DNA of 64,000 nucleotides, taken from Tritrichomonas musculus (taxonomy: Eukaryota > Parabasalia > Tritrichomonadida > Tritrichomonadidae). The translations under genes and the position numbers were made by a program. The stretch is from contig JAPFFF010000034.1 of NCBI GenBank assembly GCA_039105265.1, positions 1,178,001 to 1,242,000 of the forward strand, in the 5' to 3' direction. Positions 19,488 to 29,854 of the stretch are shown here, one piece after another; the stretch's first letter is position 1, and each line of letters opens with the position of its first letter. The notes beneath the pieces are model-generated. The model saw only the letters and a program-made list of their open reading frames with translations, did not search any database and was not told the origin of the DNA.

Positions 19488-21884
19488 ATGTTTAGTCCTT
19501 CGAGAAGTCCTCATTCCAAAGGCAAGAGCTCAATGCTAATGACATTATCACCACGATCTTCTAAACAGACTGGAAGTTTTGGGACAACGAGAGTTGTTAA
19601 TAATAATTTTGGCGCTCAAAATTCATATGCAAACAATACATCAAGCACGGCCCAAATTCGATTCAAAAACTGTCAACCTCGACTTAATTATAACGACGAA
19701 ATTGTTCATACTCATCAAGAACTATTAACTTTTTCAGACCTTAAAATCAGTCCAAATACCAAATATTTAGATGTTCAACACAATCTTATAGTTGATTTCA
19801 AAGGTCTTCCATCTCTTCAACGTCTCGAGCAATTAAACGTTTCTTATAACAAAATCGAAAGTCTTTATTGTTTCCCTCCACTTCCAATGCTTAAAAAGAT
19901 CGATATTTCGAACACGCCATTCTCGGATACCGAATTTTACCGCATTTCTCTTTTATTACTTTGTCCCACTCTCCATTCAATTAATAATCAAATGGTTTTG
20001 AGCAGTGAAAGGCGAGTAGCGAAAGAATTTAATCAAGAATGCTCTCATCTTGTCCATGCTGGCTGGATTCTCAAATATCCTCCTCCAAATCAAGATCAAA
20101 TATTACATATTAAGCGAAAACTTACCAAACAAAACCGAAAGAAGATCCAAAGCGGTGCCAGAGCCAAGCTACCCAAAGTCCAATTCCTAGGTCTTAAGAA
20201 ACAATCCGAAATCAATGAAAAGTGCCTCGAAAACCAAGAAAGAGAAATTGAGAAGCTTCGTCAGGACCTTATCAAACTAGAGCAAAAGCAAGAACAAAGG
20301 CAACAATCAATGAGCTATTCCAAGAGTTACAGTCCTAAAAGAAGAACAAATAAACGGTCTCCCTATCGTTCTACAAGCAAGCTTGAATCTGCACAGTCCG
20401 GCCACGAAGAAGACAGCGGAATCTTCGACTTCAACGACAACCAGACGCCAGCCAACGCTTCAATTAACGAAGAGGAGCAAGAACACGTCGTCAACGAAGA
20501 AGAACAGATTTACAACGAGGAAGAACCAGTCGCTAACGAAGAAGAGCAGGTCTTGAACGAAGAAGAGCAGATCGCGAACGATGAAGAGCAGGTTTACAAC
20601 GAGGAGCAGCCGTCGGTCGAGGGAGAAGACGTGCTGAACGATATATTGGGCGAAAATGGAGACGAGGTCGACGACAACGTGATACTCAACTTGGCGAATG
20701 AAGATGAGACGCAGAGAGAGTCGAACATCGGCGCAGAAGAGTTCGGCGAGACAATGGACAGAAACGTTGACGATATATTCGCACAGGAGCAGGAAGAGGA
20801 GGGGCAGGCGCCAGTGGAATATGCAGATACTCAAGAAGAAGCTGCTCCTCAGGAAGAAATTGCTCAAGAACCAGTTACAATGGAAGAAGTTGCTCCACAA
20901 GAAGAAATTCCACAAGAGCCAGCAACACAAGAAGAAGTTGCTCAAGAACCAACAACACAAGAAGAAGTTGCTCCACAAGAAGAAATTCCACAAGAGCCAG
21001 CAACACAAGAGGAAATCGCTCAAGAACCAACAACACAAGAAGAAATCGCTCAAGAGCCAGCAACACAAGAGGAAGTTGCTCAAGAACCAACAACACAAGA
21101 AGAAGTTGCACCACAAGAACCAACAACACAAGAAGAAATCGCTCAAGAACCAGTTACACAAGAAGAAGTTGCTCAAGAACCAACAACACAAGAGGAAGTT
21201 GCACCACAAGAAGAAGTTGCACCACAAGAAGAAGTTGCACCACAAGAAGAAGTTGCACCACAAGAAGAAGTTGCTCAAGAACCAGTAACACAAGAAGAAG
21301 TTGCACCACAAGAACCAGTGACGCAAGAAGAAGTTGCTCAAGAGCCAGTAACACAAGAAGAAGTTGCTCAAGAGCCAGTGACACAAGAAGAAATCCCACA
21401 AGAACCAGTTACACAAGAAGAAGTTGCACCACAAGAACCAGTGACGCAAGAAGAAGTTGCTCAAGAGCCAGTAACACAAGAAGAAGTTGCTCAAGAGCCA
21501 GTGACACAAGAAGAAATCCCACAAGAACCAGTGACGCAAGAAGAAGTTGCTCAAGAGCCAGTAACACAAGAAGAAATCCCACAAGAACCAGTGACGCAAG
21601 AAGAAATCCCACAAGAACCAGTGACGCAAGAAGAAATCCCACAAGAACCAGTGACGCAAGAAGAAGTTGCTCAAGAGCCAGTGACACAAGAAGAAATCCC
21701 ACAAGAACCAGTTACACAAGAAGAAGTTGCACCACAAGAACCAGTTACACAAGAAGAAGTTGCACCACAAGAACCAGTTACACAAGAAGAAGTTGCACCA
21801 CAAGAACCAGTTACACAAGAAGAAGTTGCACCACAAGAACCAGTTACACAAGAACCTCCTGCGGCAGACCCTGTTCCAGAATAA
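19488..21884 (+). CDS. LRR protein with coiled coil and long acidic TQEEVAQEP repeat tail
   Basis: A 798-residue protein. A basic, serine-rich start (about 1-60) is followed by a short SDS22-type leucine-rich block (about 75-165: YLDVQHNLI, LEQLNVSYNKIESL, LKKIDISNT) with an LRRcap-like end (SINNQMVLSSERRVAKEF). A basic linker and coiled coil (about 235-270), an acidic NEEEQ-rich part (about 325-375), and about 340 residues of ten-residue repeats built from TQEEVAQEPV, TQEEIPQEPV and PQEEVA complete it. SDS22-type LRRs with such tails occur in cytoskeletal and ciliary proteins; a structural role is inferred. The repeat array is likely to vary in length between strains. Confidence 0.9.
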   Translation: MFSPSRSPHSKGKSSMLMTLSPRSSKQTGSFGTTRVVNNNFGAQNSYANNTSSTAQIRFKNCQPRLNYNDEIVHTHQELLTFSDLKISPNTKYLDVQHNLIVDFKGLPSLQRLEQLNVSYNKIESLYCFPPLPMLKKIDISNTPFSDTEFYRISLLLLCPTLHSINNQMVLSSERRVAKEFNQECSHLVHAGWILKYPPPNQDQILHIKRKLTKQNRKKIQSGARAKLPKVQFLGLKKQSEINEKCLENQEREIEKLRQDLIKLEQKQEQRQQSMSYSKSYSPKRRTNKRSPYRSTSKLESAQSGHEEDSGIFDFNDNQTPANASINEEEQEHVVNEEEQIYNEEEPVANEEEQVLNEEEQIANDEEQVYNEEQPSVEGEDVLNDILGENGDEVDDNVILNLANEDETQRESNIGAEEFGETMDRNVDDIFAQEQEEEGQAPVEYADTQEEAAPQEEIAQEPVTMEEVAPQEEIPQEPATQEEVAQEPTTQEEVAPQEEIPQEPATQEEIAQEPTTQEEIAQEPATQEEVAQEPTTQEEVAPQEPTTQEEIAQEPVTQEEVAQEPTTQEEVAPQEEVAPQEEVAPQEEVAPQEEVAQEPVTQEEVAPQEPVTQEEVAQEPVTQEEVAQEPVTQEEIPQEPVTQEEVAPQEPVTQEEVAQEPVTQEEVAQEPVTQEEIPQEPVTQEEVAQEPVTQEEIPQEPVTQEEIPQEPVTQEEIPQEPVTQEEVAQEPVTQEEIPQEPVTQEEVAPQEPVTQEEVAPQEPVTQEEVAPQEPVTQEEVAPQEPVTQEPPAADPVPE
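20860..21855 (+). repeat. In-frame tandem repeat, 30/33-base units
   Basis: About 33 units of roughly 30 bases (CAAGAAGAAGTTGCTCAAGA type) with an 18-base PQEEVA variant repeated four times at about 21200-21275. Higher-order blocks are visible: the group 21304-21420 recurs at 21427-21530. All units keep the frame, so change by unequal crossing or slippage is tolerated by the protein. Confidence 0.9.
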
Positions 21885-22001
21885 TTTCATTATCTATAGT
21901 AAGTTTATTATTGTTTCACTATGAAAAGCAAATAAAAATATTTTTTCATTTAACAAATGTTTTTTATATATGAATAAGTTTTTCTTTATTTAAATAAATA
22001 A

Positions 22002-25000
22002 TCATTCATTTTTAACATTCATGAGCTGTATCATTGTTGAAATTGAAGGCATAGAAGACCAAAATGTCAGACTTTCTTCACTGTATTTAGATTCAAGCTT
22101 ATTATTTAGTGCATGTTCATACAACAAATTTGAAAACTCTTCAATTGAAGGCAAGACCATGTGCTGTATGAAGTTTTCGCCATTAGTTTCATCAATTGCA
22201 GCTATTTCAGCGCCATTTGAAGCAAGAACAAAAGCATGAAGGAACAAGTGTCCGATTTCAGGTGAATAATAATTCAAAGGATGTCTCAGCCAAATTAAAA
22301 TAATGAAGAAAGCAAGGTTTATTGTTGAATCTTCACCTCTTTTCATCAGCTCGCAAAAAGCAACATGCAACTGGTAATCATATTTCTTCCATGACTTTGA
22401 GTCAGATAAAGGTCTGATGAACAAATCGAAACCATAAATTCCATTGTATTTCAGAATGATATAAGGAAGGTCAATTATTAAATCATTCACTTCAAGTTGT
22501 GGCTTGTTTAAGAAGTCAACTTGAAAAGTTTGATAAACGTCTTCAAATGAATCAATCTTTGCCAATTGAAAATTCTCTCTAACAATTTGAAAGACCTTGT
22601 TTACAATGAAACCAAATCGTGCAGACATTCTTCCATTCTTCATGACGTAATAAGTTGGACAACAAAACTGTGAAAAGTTTGAAGAAGTAGAATTATTTGC
22701 AGTAGAAGATGAAGAAGATGTTTTAGTGGACGTTAAATGCTTTGATTTCATTTTGGCCTTCTGTGTTGATGAGTCAGATTCATTGTAGTTGAATTTGAGA
22801 TTATTTCTCATGTCAGCAAACTGAAGAATGGCAATTATTTCATCAAACACAGCTGAATAATTGTTGTTTGTTGCTTTGAACCATTGTGTTCTCATCATGT
22901 ATGCGAGTCGAAGAACACAAAAGCCAAGAGCTCGTGTAAGACGTTTATTAACTGTTCTCTCTTTAACAATTGGAATGCAACGGCTTCCTAATCTATCAGC
23001 ATCTTCAATCATCTTAACAATTTCGGGTGTCATGTTTAACGGCTTCAATTTGAAGTCATTGTTTATTTGTTTAAAGAAGAGAGTGTTTCTTTCATGATTC
23101 AGGTTGTTATCTATTTTATGATCGTTGTTTAGATATGAATCATTTGCATTTGAATTTGAATCGAATTCTTCAGCTTGTGTTTCTTTATTTTTCTCTAGAT
23201 ATGATGTTAAATCAGCAGGGAAGTCAGGCTGACTTATGTTTCCTTTACCGTTAAGAGCAATAACTTGATCAAGGCATTCATTAAAGTTCATTTCGTCCTT
23301 ATCAATCTCATTGCTGTATTCTTTACCGAATAAGTAATTAAACATTTCTTGCTCAATTTTCTGCTCTAATTTCTGATTTTTAAGGTCATTTTCATCACAA
23401 CAAACTTCTGTTTCACTTTTATTGTTATTGTTATCATTGTCGTTGTTGTTGCCATTGTCGTTGCTGTTTAATGAATTGATGTAAAATTTTGAGAGTCGAT
23501 TTTTAAGTGCTTCTATTTTCTGAATGTTGCTGCTCATTTTATCAGTTTTGTTGCCATTGTTTGTTGGCTCTGGTTGGCTATCTACTACTTTTTCAGAAGG
23601 AACCGAATTCTGACTCAAATTTTTGTTAAAAGTTGCATTGCTAGCAAATGCTGGAAAAATTTGATTCAATCCATTTACAGAAGATGAAAAGAAGCCGTGT
23701 TGAAGGTTCATTATTGATGTCTCTATTGACATTATTGCTGTTTGTATGAAGCAAAAGTCAGTCTGTGCGATCTGCAGCAAATTAATTCCGTAATTCATCT
23801 TGTCGAAGTGTTCAAGACTTCCTCTAAACTTGAATTTCTCGTTTTGAACAGTCAATTCTTGCAGCATCAAAGCAGATTCGCCTAGTTTTCCTATTTCGAA
23901 GAGTGCGTAAGCGTAAAACAAGTGAGTTTCAGCATCATAAGGGCACTGTTGAAGTGCTTCCTTATAATATTCAATAGATTTTTCAACCTCACCGATATCA
24001 CAGAAAAAGTCAGCAGCGGTTCTATTCAAAAAGAAAGTTGGAACAAGTCGAACAGCCTCAATTATTTCATCCTCAGCTTTCTCAATATCATTCAAGTCGC
24101 GATTTATCAAATATGACAAATAATGGTATTTATGATTCCTTATCTTTTTGACACGACTCAGAATGAGCAACGCGTTATCAAGCTCGCCAACAGCATAGAG
24201 ACATTCAGCGAAGGCAAGAAGCGAATCTTCATTCTTCATGAATTCGCTTTCAGGTATTGTTATGAATAATTTATGAGCCGCCAAATACGTTTTTCTTTTC
24301 ATATGCAATTTGGCAACTTCAATTTTCACTTCATTATCTTCTGGAACAATGACCAAATATTTATTCAAATCAAACAAAGCACTCGTTATGTTGCCAGTCG
24401 CCGCATAAGCAATAGCGCGAACTTTGACTGTATCAAGTTGAAAGTTATTTGGCGTTTTTTCAATGGCTGTTGTTAAATCCATGATTGACTTGTTGTATTC
24501 TCCTGTCATGCAGTACGCTACACCGCGCCCTTTGTACGCATAGTGGTTTTGTGGGTTGACGTTGATTATCATTGAAAAGTGTTCAATTGCTGATTCGTAG
24601 GATGAATTTCGTAGCTCTGTGAAGGCATCTTGAATGTCACTTTCTGTTGGAAAACGTGGATTTGCAAAGTCATCAATTAGATCTAAGACTTGATTAACAT
24701 TGAATCTCATTTTGAATAGCTGTGCTCGAAAATTCAATGAATTTATTAAGGCCGTCATTATCGTGTAAAAAGAGAACTCTTTGGTCTGATCAAGTCCAAT
24801 CCGCCAATGAGAAATTGCATTTTCTTCATTGCCATTCCATAAATAACTTAGTCCGATGATAAAATAGGCAGGCGACGCATATTGATCATGCTCAATCGCT
24901 TTGGTGGCATCTTCAAGAGCATTTTTTGTCATCTGTAAGGATAGATATGCTAATGAGCGATTAATAAGGCTTTCTACTATAATAATTTTATTGTCTGGAT

Positions 25001-25133
25001 TTGATTTAATTTGATTAGTGAAAAATTCTTGAGCTTGATAAAATTGATTTGATGAGAGAAAAGTTTGTACTTTACTAAGTGAATAAATTGGTAGTAGCGG
25101 CGGTGGTGAAATTTCGTTTGTTTCCTCTTCCAT
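22002..25133 (-). CDS. Large tetratricopeptide-repeat (TPR) protein
   Basis: A protein of about 1043 residues. N-terminal TPR units run over about 15-125 and 165-420, with classic patterns such as SLAYLSLQMTKNALEDATKA, YKGRGVAYCMTGEYNKSIMD and FFCDIGEVEKSIEYYKEAL. A low-complexity Asn/Asp linker (about 535-565) follows, then a long C-terminal helical domain of about 350 residues with no recognised motif. TPRs bind protein partners; the client is unknown. The start is the ATG at 25133; a longer frame begins at TTG. The gene is divergently arranged with the STT3-like gene only 96 bases away, so the two may share a promoter region. Confidence 0.88.
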   Translation of the reverse strand: MEEETNEISPPPLLPIYSLSKVQTFLSSNQFYQAQEFFTNQIKSNPDNKIIIVESLINRSLAYLSLQMTKNALEDATKAIEHDQYASPAYFIIGLSYLWNGNEENAISHWRIGLDQTKEFSFYTIMTALINSLNFRAQLFKMRFNVNQVLDLIDDFANPRFPTESDIQDAFTELRNSSYESAIEHFSMIINVNPQNHYAYKGRGVAYCMTGEYNKSIMDLTTAIEKTPNNFQLDTVKVRAIAYAATGNITSALFDLNKYLVIVPEDNEVKIEVAKLHMKRKTYLAAHKLFITIPESEFMKNEDSLLAFAECLYAVGELDNALLILSRVKKIRNHKYHYLSYLINRDLNDIEKAEDEIIEAVRLVPTFFLNRTAADFFCDIGEVEKSIEYYKEALQQCPYDAETHLFYAYALFEIGKLGESALMLQELTVQNEKFKFRGSLEHFDKMNYGINLLQIAQTDFCFIQTAIMSIETSIMNLQHGFFSSSVNGLNQIFPAFASNATFNKNLSQNSVPSEKVVDSQPEPTNNGNKTDKMSSNIQKIEALKNRLSKFYINSLNSNDNGNNNDNDNNNNKSETEVCCDENDLKNQKLEQKIEQEMFNYLFGKEYSNEIDKDEMNFNECLDQVIALNGKGNISQPDFPADLTSYLEKNKETQAEEFDSNSNANDSYLNNDHKIDNNLNHERNTLFFKQINNDFKLKPLNMTPEIVKMIEDADRLGSRCIPIVKERTVNKRLTRALGFCVLRLAYMMRTQWFKATNNNYSAVFDEIIAILQFADMRNNLKFNYNESDSSTQKAKMKSKHLTSTKTSSSSSTANNSTSSNFSQFCCPTYYVMKNGRMSARFGFIVNKVFQIVRENFQLAKIDSFEDVYQTFQVDFLNKPQLEVNDLIIDLPYIILKYNGIYGFDLFIRPLSDSKSWKKYDYQLHVAFCELMKRGEDSTINLAFFIILIWLRHPLNYYSPEIGHLFLHAFVLASNGAEIAAIDETNGENFIQHMVLPSIEEFSNLLYEHALNNKLESKYSEESLTFWSSMPSISTMIQLMNVKNE

Positions 25134-25229
25134 TATATTTTTTTTTTTCAATATATATTTGTTCTCATTTATTGAAAGTTTTTTTTAATAAACGAACTTT
25201 TTTGAATAAAACGATCATATTCCATTTAA
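25134..25229. promoter_or_regulatory. Short divergent promoter region (TPR / STT3-like)
   Basis: The 96-base gap between two head-to-head genes must hold both start sites. Toward STT3, TCATATT at 25215 puts an initiator A 13 bases before the ATG. Toward the TPR gene, only weaker TCA-like sites and an A run are seen. Confidence 0.45.
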
Positions 25230-27272
25230 ATGAAAAAGCATAAAATATTTGAGTTAGTAATTATATCTCTTAGTATTTTTCTTTGCTTTTTATGCAGGAT
25301 TCCTTTTCTCCTTAAATTTGGATCAACAATAGCAGAAACAGATTCACGTTTTAATTGGATGTGTGCGCAATATATTGAAAAAAATGGAATTAGATCTTTT
25401 TTTGATTGGTTTGATGACAAAACATGGTATCCTCAAGGAAGATTTATTGGTGAGACCACATTTCCAGGATTAATGACAATTTGTTATTTATTTCAACAAT
25501 TTTTATCATATTTTCATATTTTAATCGATCTTTCTACAATTTGTATATATATAGGTCCAATTTTTTCTTTATTTACGCCGATATTTTTATATTTACTTTG
25601 CAAATTACTGACAAGAAACCGACTAGCATCTATTTTGAGCGCCTTTTATTCATCAACCAACGTCATTTTAGCAAGTTGCAGTTTCTGTGGATTTTTTGAT
25701 AACCAGTCAATCAGTATTACGTTAATTATCATTGATTTATATTTATTTTTGCGACCAATTATCAATTCAAATGATCAATCAACAAAAAAATTATATTTTA
25801 TGGCAGATATAATTTTAATGACCATAATTTACAATTTTTTGTCCATTACAACAGGTGAATATATATATGTTGCCAACATTTTTGCATTAATTTCAACTTT
25901 TTCAATTTTTTTTGGATTATTTTCAATCAATTTATATTTAACATACTCTGTTTGGTATATTTTTAGTATGTTAATATCATCATCATTACCATGTGTTAGT
26001 GATAAAGTTTTATATAGCATGACTCATTTATTTCCGAACTTTTCTTTCATTTTTTTACAATTTTATTTTCTATTGAATTTCCTCAGAAAAAGTTTGAATT
26101 TTTCAAGAAAAAGTTTTAATACAATTTTTTTAATTTTTATTATTTTCATCATTGTAATTATAGTGTTAATGTTAAGAATGGATTACCACTCTTTGCTTGG
26201 TAGGATTATTTATGTTATTTTTCCATTTTTTTCAGAGAAAAATAAAAATTTTTTTTATTCGGTTGAAGAACAGAATCCATCGTCATGGTCAGCGTTTTTT
26301 GTTTCATTTGGACCTTTTTTGTATTTGTTACCGATTGGATTTTATATCATAATTAAAAAGCAAGAAAAAAGTTATTTTTATCTCATTTTTTTGACACTTC
26401 CAACGTTCTACTTTTCAGCAATGATGATTCGTGTTCTTCCCATTTTTTCCATCTATTTGATAATAATAGCGAGCGTAGTGATTGATGACTTCTTAAGAAA
26501 AGCATTTCAATCGTCACTTTTTGATTCATTTTTATCATTATTTTTATTTTTTTGTTTTTGTTTGTTACAAATTTATCATTCAATTTATTTTGATTTCAAT
26601 CCTCCCTACGAAACATCGTTGCTTAGAAATGCCGAAGTCGAAATGAGTGGAAATGAGACAGAAATTGTTGATTCGTTTGATTTTGTTGAGTCGTTGTCAT
26701 GGATTGAAAACAACACACCAAAAAATGCAAAAATTGTGTCTCTTTGGCCACATGGATATCAAATTTTGTCACATACAAAAAGAACGGTTTTTTGTGATGG
26801 AAACACAAATAATCTGTCACATTTGAATTTGGTTTACTTGATTTACGCATTGGATGAACTTGAATCATGGAAAATTGCTCGTTATTTAAGTGCTGATTAC
26901 ATTGTTGTTGTTTTTGGTGGAGCTTCTGGATACGTTCTCGATGATTTGTACTATTCATCAACATTTTTAAAATCATTGGAAATTGAATATGATAATATTA
27001 ATATGAATGATTATTTCAATTCACCTTTTTTGACATCTGAAAATCCAACAAATGCTTCAAGAAATTCTATTATTTTTAAATTGAGTTATAATAATTTTGT
27101 AAATTGGAGTTTGAATAAAAATCTTCCAAAAGGCTTCGATATTGCAAGAGGATTCAAAGTTGGAAGTCTTGATTTTAAGCTAAGTTATTATGAAGAAGTT
27201 TTTACATCTACAAATTGGTTATTTAGAGTATATAAAATTTCCAATGATCATGTATGGAATAAGTTTTATTAA
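25230..27272 (+). CDS. STT3-like oligosaccharyltransferase catalytic subunit, divergent
   Basis: A 680-residue protein with a signal-anchor-like N-terminus, about a dozen hydrophobic segments to about residue 450 and a soluble lumenal tail, as in STT3 (usual length about 700). Recognisable STT3 blocks are a luminal acidic loop ETDSRFNW with TWYPQGRFIGETTFPG, CGFFDNQSISI, an M.IR motif (MMIRVLP), and the C-terminal block ending in a DCDGN-like VFCDGNTNN and VVVFGGASGY. Where nearly all STT3 have WWDYG, this one has SLWPHG; the fifth-loop DNE-like motif reads DNQ. STT3 transfers the lipid-linked glycan to Asn-X-Ser/Thr sites in the ER. These changes suggest a specialised or weakly active paralogue. 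No gene symbol is given because it may not be the main STT3. Confidence 0.85.
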   Translation: MKKHKIFELVIISLSIFLCFLCRIPFLLKFGSTIAETDSRFNWMCAQYIEKNGIRSFFDWFDDKTWYPQGRFIGETTFPGLMTICYLFQQFLSYFHILIDLSTICIYIGPIFSLFTPIFLYLLCKLLTRNRLASILSAFYSSTNVILASCSFCGFFDNQSISITLIIIDLYLFLRPIINSNDQSTKKLYFMADIILMTIIYNFLSITTGEYIYVANIFALISTFSIFFGLFSINLYLTYSVWYIFSMLISSSLPCVSDKVLYSMTHLFPNFSFIFLQFYFLLNFLRKSLNFSRKSFNTIFLIFIIFIIVIIVLMLRMDYHSLLGRIIYVIFPFFSEKNKNFFYSVEEQNPSSWSAFFVSFGPFLYLLPIGFYIIIKKQEKSYFYLIFLTLPTFYFSAMMIRVLPIFSIYLIIIASVVIDDFLRKAFQSSLFDSFLSLFLFFCFCLLQIYHSIYFDFNPPYETSLLRNAEVEMSGNETEIVDSFDFVESLSWIENNTPKNAKIVSLWPHGYQILSHTKRTVFCDGNTNNLSHLNLVYLIYALDELESWKIARYLSADYIVVVFGGASGYVLDDLYYSSTFLKSLEIEYDNINMNDYFNSPFLTSENPTNASRNSIIFKLSYNNFVNWSLNKNLPKGFDIARGFKVGSLDFKLSYYEEVFTSTNWLFRVYKISNDHVWNKFY

Positions 27273-27559
27273 TAAATTTATAATTTTTAAATAGTTTTCC
27301 TTTTATGAAATAATTAAGGTCAAATTTAAACATTTTTCACCTTGACGATCAGAATTAATAATGGATCAAATGATATATCATTTGATGCCTCTTTATTTTC
27401 AAAGATATACAAATACGATTGTTATCATTGTTGTTGTTAATTAAATGATTGTTGTTCTCTTCAAATTAAAATAGCAAATGAATATAGTTGTTCTTAGTGA
27501 TCGTAACATTGATTACAAAGACACAAGAAAAATAGAAAAAAATCAATTTTAAAGAATCT

Positions 27560-28044
27560 CTTCTATGATTATTTCAACAGTGATTCCTACAAAAAACTGA
27601 TTCTGAAGTACAAGTTTGCAAGCGCCTTTAAAATGCAAAACAATGGCAATGAATTGAACACTGTGAATTTAATCATTCCTCGTAGCGTGTCATGTTTCGC
27701 TCCAAACATTTTCCACAATGGTCCTTGCATTGAAGAAATAACGTTTCAAAAACCGTCACACATTGAAAATCTTTGTAACCGAGTTTTTTACGGTCGGACA
27801 TCCCTCAAAGAAATCGAAATTCCGGCTTCCACAAGCGAGCGTCCCGTAAGTGCACTGGACTGAAGAAAGTCACATTCGATGAAGAATCGTCAGTTTGTCA
27901 GATCGATAAGTGCGCGTTCTCGGAGTGCTCGTCTTTGGAGCAGATTGTGATCCCTCAAGCAGTGAAAGTAATTGGTAAAAACATATTCGAAAAGTGCGAT
28001 TCACTGGTGTCTGTTTTGATTCCTTCTTCACTTCAAAACAAATG
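27560..28044 (+). pseudogene. BspA leucine-rich repeat gene fragment, frame broken
   Basis: The first frame reads YFNSDSYKKLILKYKFASAF, NLIIPRSV, PCIEEITFQKPS and SLKEIEIPAS, and ends at a TGA near 27863. A second frame continues with LKKVTFDEES, AFSECSSLEQIVIPQAVKVI and SLVSVLIPSSLQ, stopping at about 28044. These are about four BspA units. The gene is short for the family, lacks a clear start and is broken once. It lies between STT3 and the discoidin-like gene. Confidence 0.75.
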
Positions 28045-28283
28045 ACAAAAGAGTGCCTGAAATGTCCAGATCAAACAGCAATTGAATATTAGTAAAGATT
28101 AAAATAAATTTTACAATCCACTATGATATTAAATATGTAAAAACATTTTGTTTTTTTAATTATCTCACTGATATGTCTTATTTTTTCTTTTTCTTCAAAA
28201 TCTAATCCATAACTTTCAGTCTCAAAAAGGTTCAATACAAATGGAAAAATCGATATATTGAAAAAGTTGATTTTTTTTTTTTT

Positions 28284-29594
28284 ATGAACTTCAATAAATT
28301 AGAGCTTAAACCGGCATGTATTTTAAGTGTTCCTTTAAAAAAATATGCCAAAGACTTTCTATTTATCGTGAATGATGAAGAATTCAGAACAAGTAGAATC
28401 ATTGCTGATCTATTATCTCCAATAATTAGTAAACTTCACATTAGCGATCCAACTATCGATAATTTTACGATAAACACAAGTTCCCAAGGTAATTTTTCAC
28501 AAATTCTTAGTCTTATTGAATTCAACGAGAAACAATTTTCAGATAATGAAATTCCATTTATTCTAGAAGTCATTGAAATTCTTGGCAATGAATCAATTGA
28601 ATATCAAGAAGAGATTGAGGATCTTACTGTTGATAACGTCTTTAAATTTATTAAAAAGCATGAAAAATTTCCAAAATTTTATTCAAAGCAACTTTCAATT
28701 GAAATTGACCTTATTTCATCTCATTTTAACGAACTTTGTGAAAAACAAGAAAGAGATTTTTTAAGTATATCAATTGATACCTTAATAAGTATTCTTAATA
28801 GCAATAAACTTCAGTTGGATTCTGAAGATCAACTTTTGAAATTTGTCAATAAAATTTACAATTTTAATTCAAAATATTCAATGGTTTATGAAACCGTTAT
28901 TTTTGAAAATGCGACGCCGGAAATGATGAGTGAATTTATTTCTTTGTACGATGTCAGTGATATAAATAAAACAGTATGGAATTGTCTTTCAAAAAGGCTT
29001 GAAAAAGAAATAAAAATTGACAACCGTGAAAATTGTATTCAAAAAGTGGAGAGACGATACAAAGAAATACAAAATAAAGGATTAATATTTCCAGTTAAAG
29101 AAAATGAATTTGATGGTATTTTGAACTACCTTAAAAAGATATCAAATGATGAAACTTGTAAAGAAGTCAATATTGAATCTTATTCAGTAATAAACGATTG
29201 CCAGCCTCGAAATGTTGTCTTGTTTGATAGGAAAGATATGTTTTTGGAAACACTTGGATTGCGGAATGATGAATGGCTAAGATTTGACTTTCGAGATCGT
29301 CGTGTAATTCCAACCGGTTACACAATCATGTCATATCCATATAACGAAAACAATCATCATCCAAGACTTTGGGTGATTGAAGGATCAAACGACAATGCGC
29401 ATTGGGAAATCCTTGATAAGCAAGATAAAGAAAGGTCAGAATTGAGGGGAACCAACAAAGTTCATACTTTCAATATGAATCATCAAAGTTCTAAAGAATT
29501 TCGTTTTATTAGAATGCGTCTCACTGGAAAAAATTGGTTAGATCAGCAACGTCTTGCATTGAGTTGCTTTGAACTATATGGAACTTTACTATAA
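28284..29594 (+). CDS. BTB-BACK protein with C-terminal F5/8 (discoidin)-like domain
   Basis: A 436-residue protein. The N-terminal BTB-like part (about 15-110) has DFLFIVNDEEFRTSRIIADL and EIPFILEVIEILGN. The BACK-like helical middle is about 115-245. The C-terminal discoidin-like jelly-roll part (about 285-436) has EWLRFDFRDRRVIPTGYTI, LWVIEGSNDNAHWEILD, FRFIRMRLTG and a final ALSCFELYGTL. This BTB-BACK-F5/8C order is a recurring trichomonad protein family. BTB-BACK proteins often act as cullin-3 adaptors, and the C-terminal domain may bind targets; both are inferred. The ATG sits right after a T13 run; no clean initiator is seen. Confidence 0.88.
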   Translation: MNFNKLELKPACILSVPLKKYAKDFLFIVNDEEFRTSRIIADLLSPIISKLHISDPTIDNFTINTSSQGNFSQILSLIEFNEKQFSDNEIPFILEVIEILGNESIEYQEEIEDLTVDNVFKFIKKHEKFPKFYSKQLSIEIDLISSHFNELCEKQERDFLSISIDTLISILNSNKLQLDSEDQLLKFVNKIYNFNSKYSMVYETVIFENATPEMMSEFISLYDVSDINKTVWNCLSKRLEKEIKIDNRENCIQKVERRYKEIQNKGLIFPVKENEFDGILNYLKKISNDETCKEVNIESYSVINDCQPRNVVLFDRKDMFLETLGLRNDEWLRFDFRDRRVIPTGYTIMSYPYNENNHHPRLWVIEGSNDNAHWEILDKQDKERSELRGTNKVHTFNMNHQSSKEFRFIRMRLTGKNWLDQQRLALSCFELYGTLL

Positions 29595-29854
29595 ATTTCC
29601 TTTAATTTTTTCAATATACAGCATGATTCCTAAAGAAATTTAAATGAAATCCTCTCAATCTTATTTATTATAATATTCATATATGAACTTATTTTGACTT
29701 GTTTTTTGGAATTAAATCATAAAAAAAGCAACTCTTTTTTTATCATAAAAAAGTTTTCGAATTGAATAGAAATGATTGAAAAAAAATTGAGAGCATTTTG
29801 TCTGAAAAGTGTAACTTTTTTAATATACCGAAAAAGTGAAAATTTTTAATTTTT
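29595..29854. other. AT-rich spacer
   Basis: Nothing recognised between two convergent reading frames. Confidence 0.4.

Noticed and set aside
20460-21890. Long open frame on the minus strand opposite the TQEEVAQEP repeat
   Set aside because: It is a mirror of the repetitive coding array; the W/F/L-rich output has no domain or start context.
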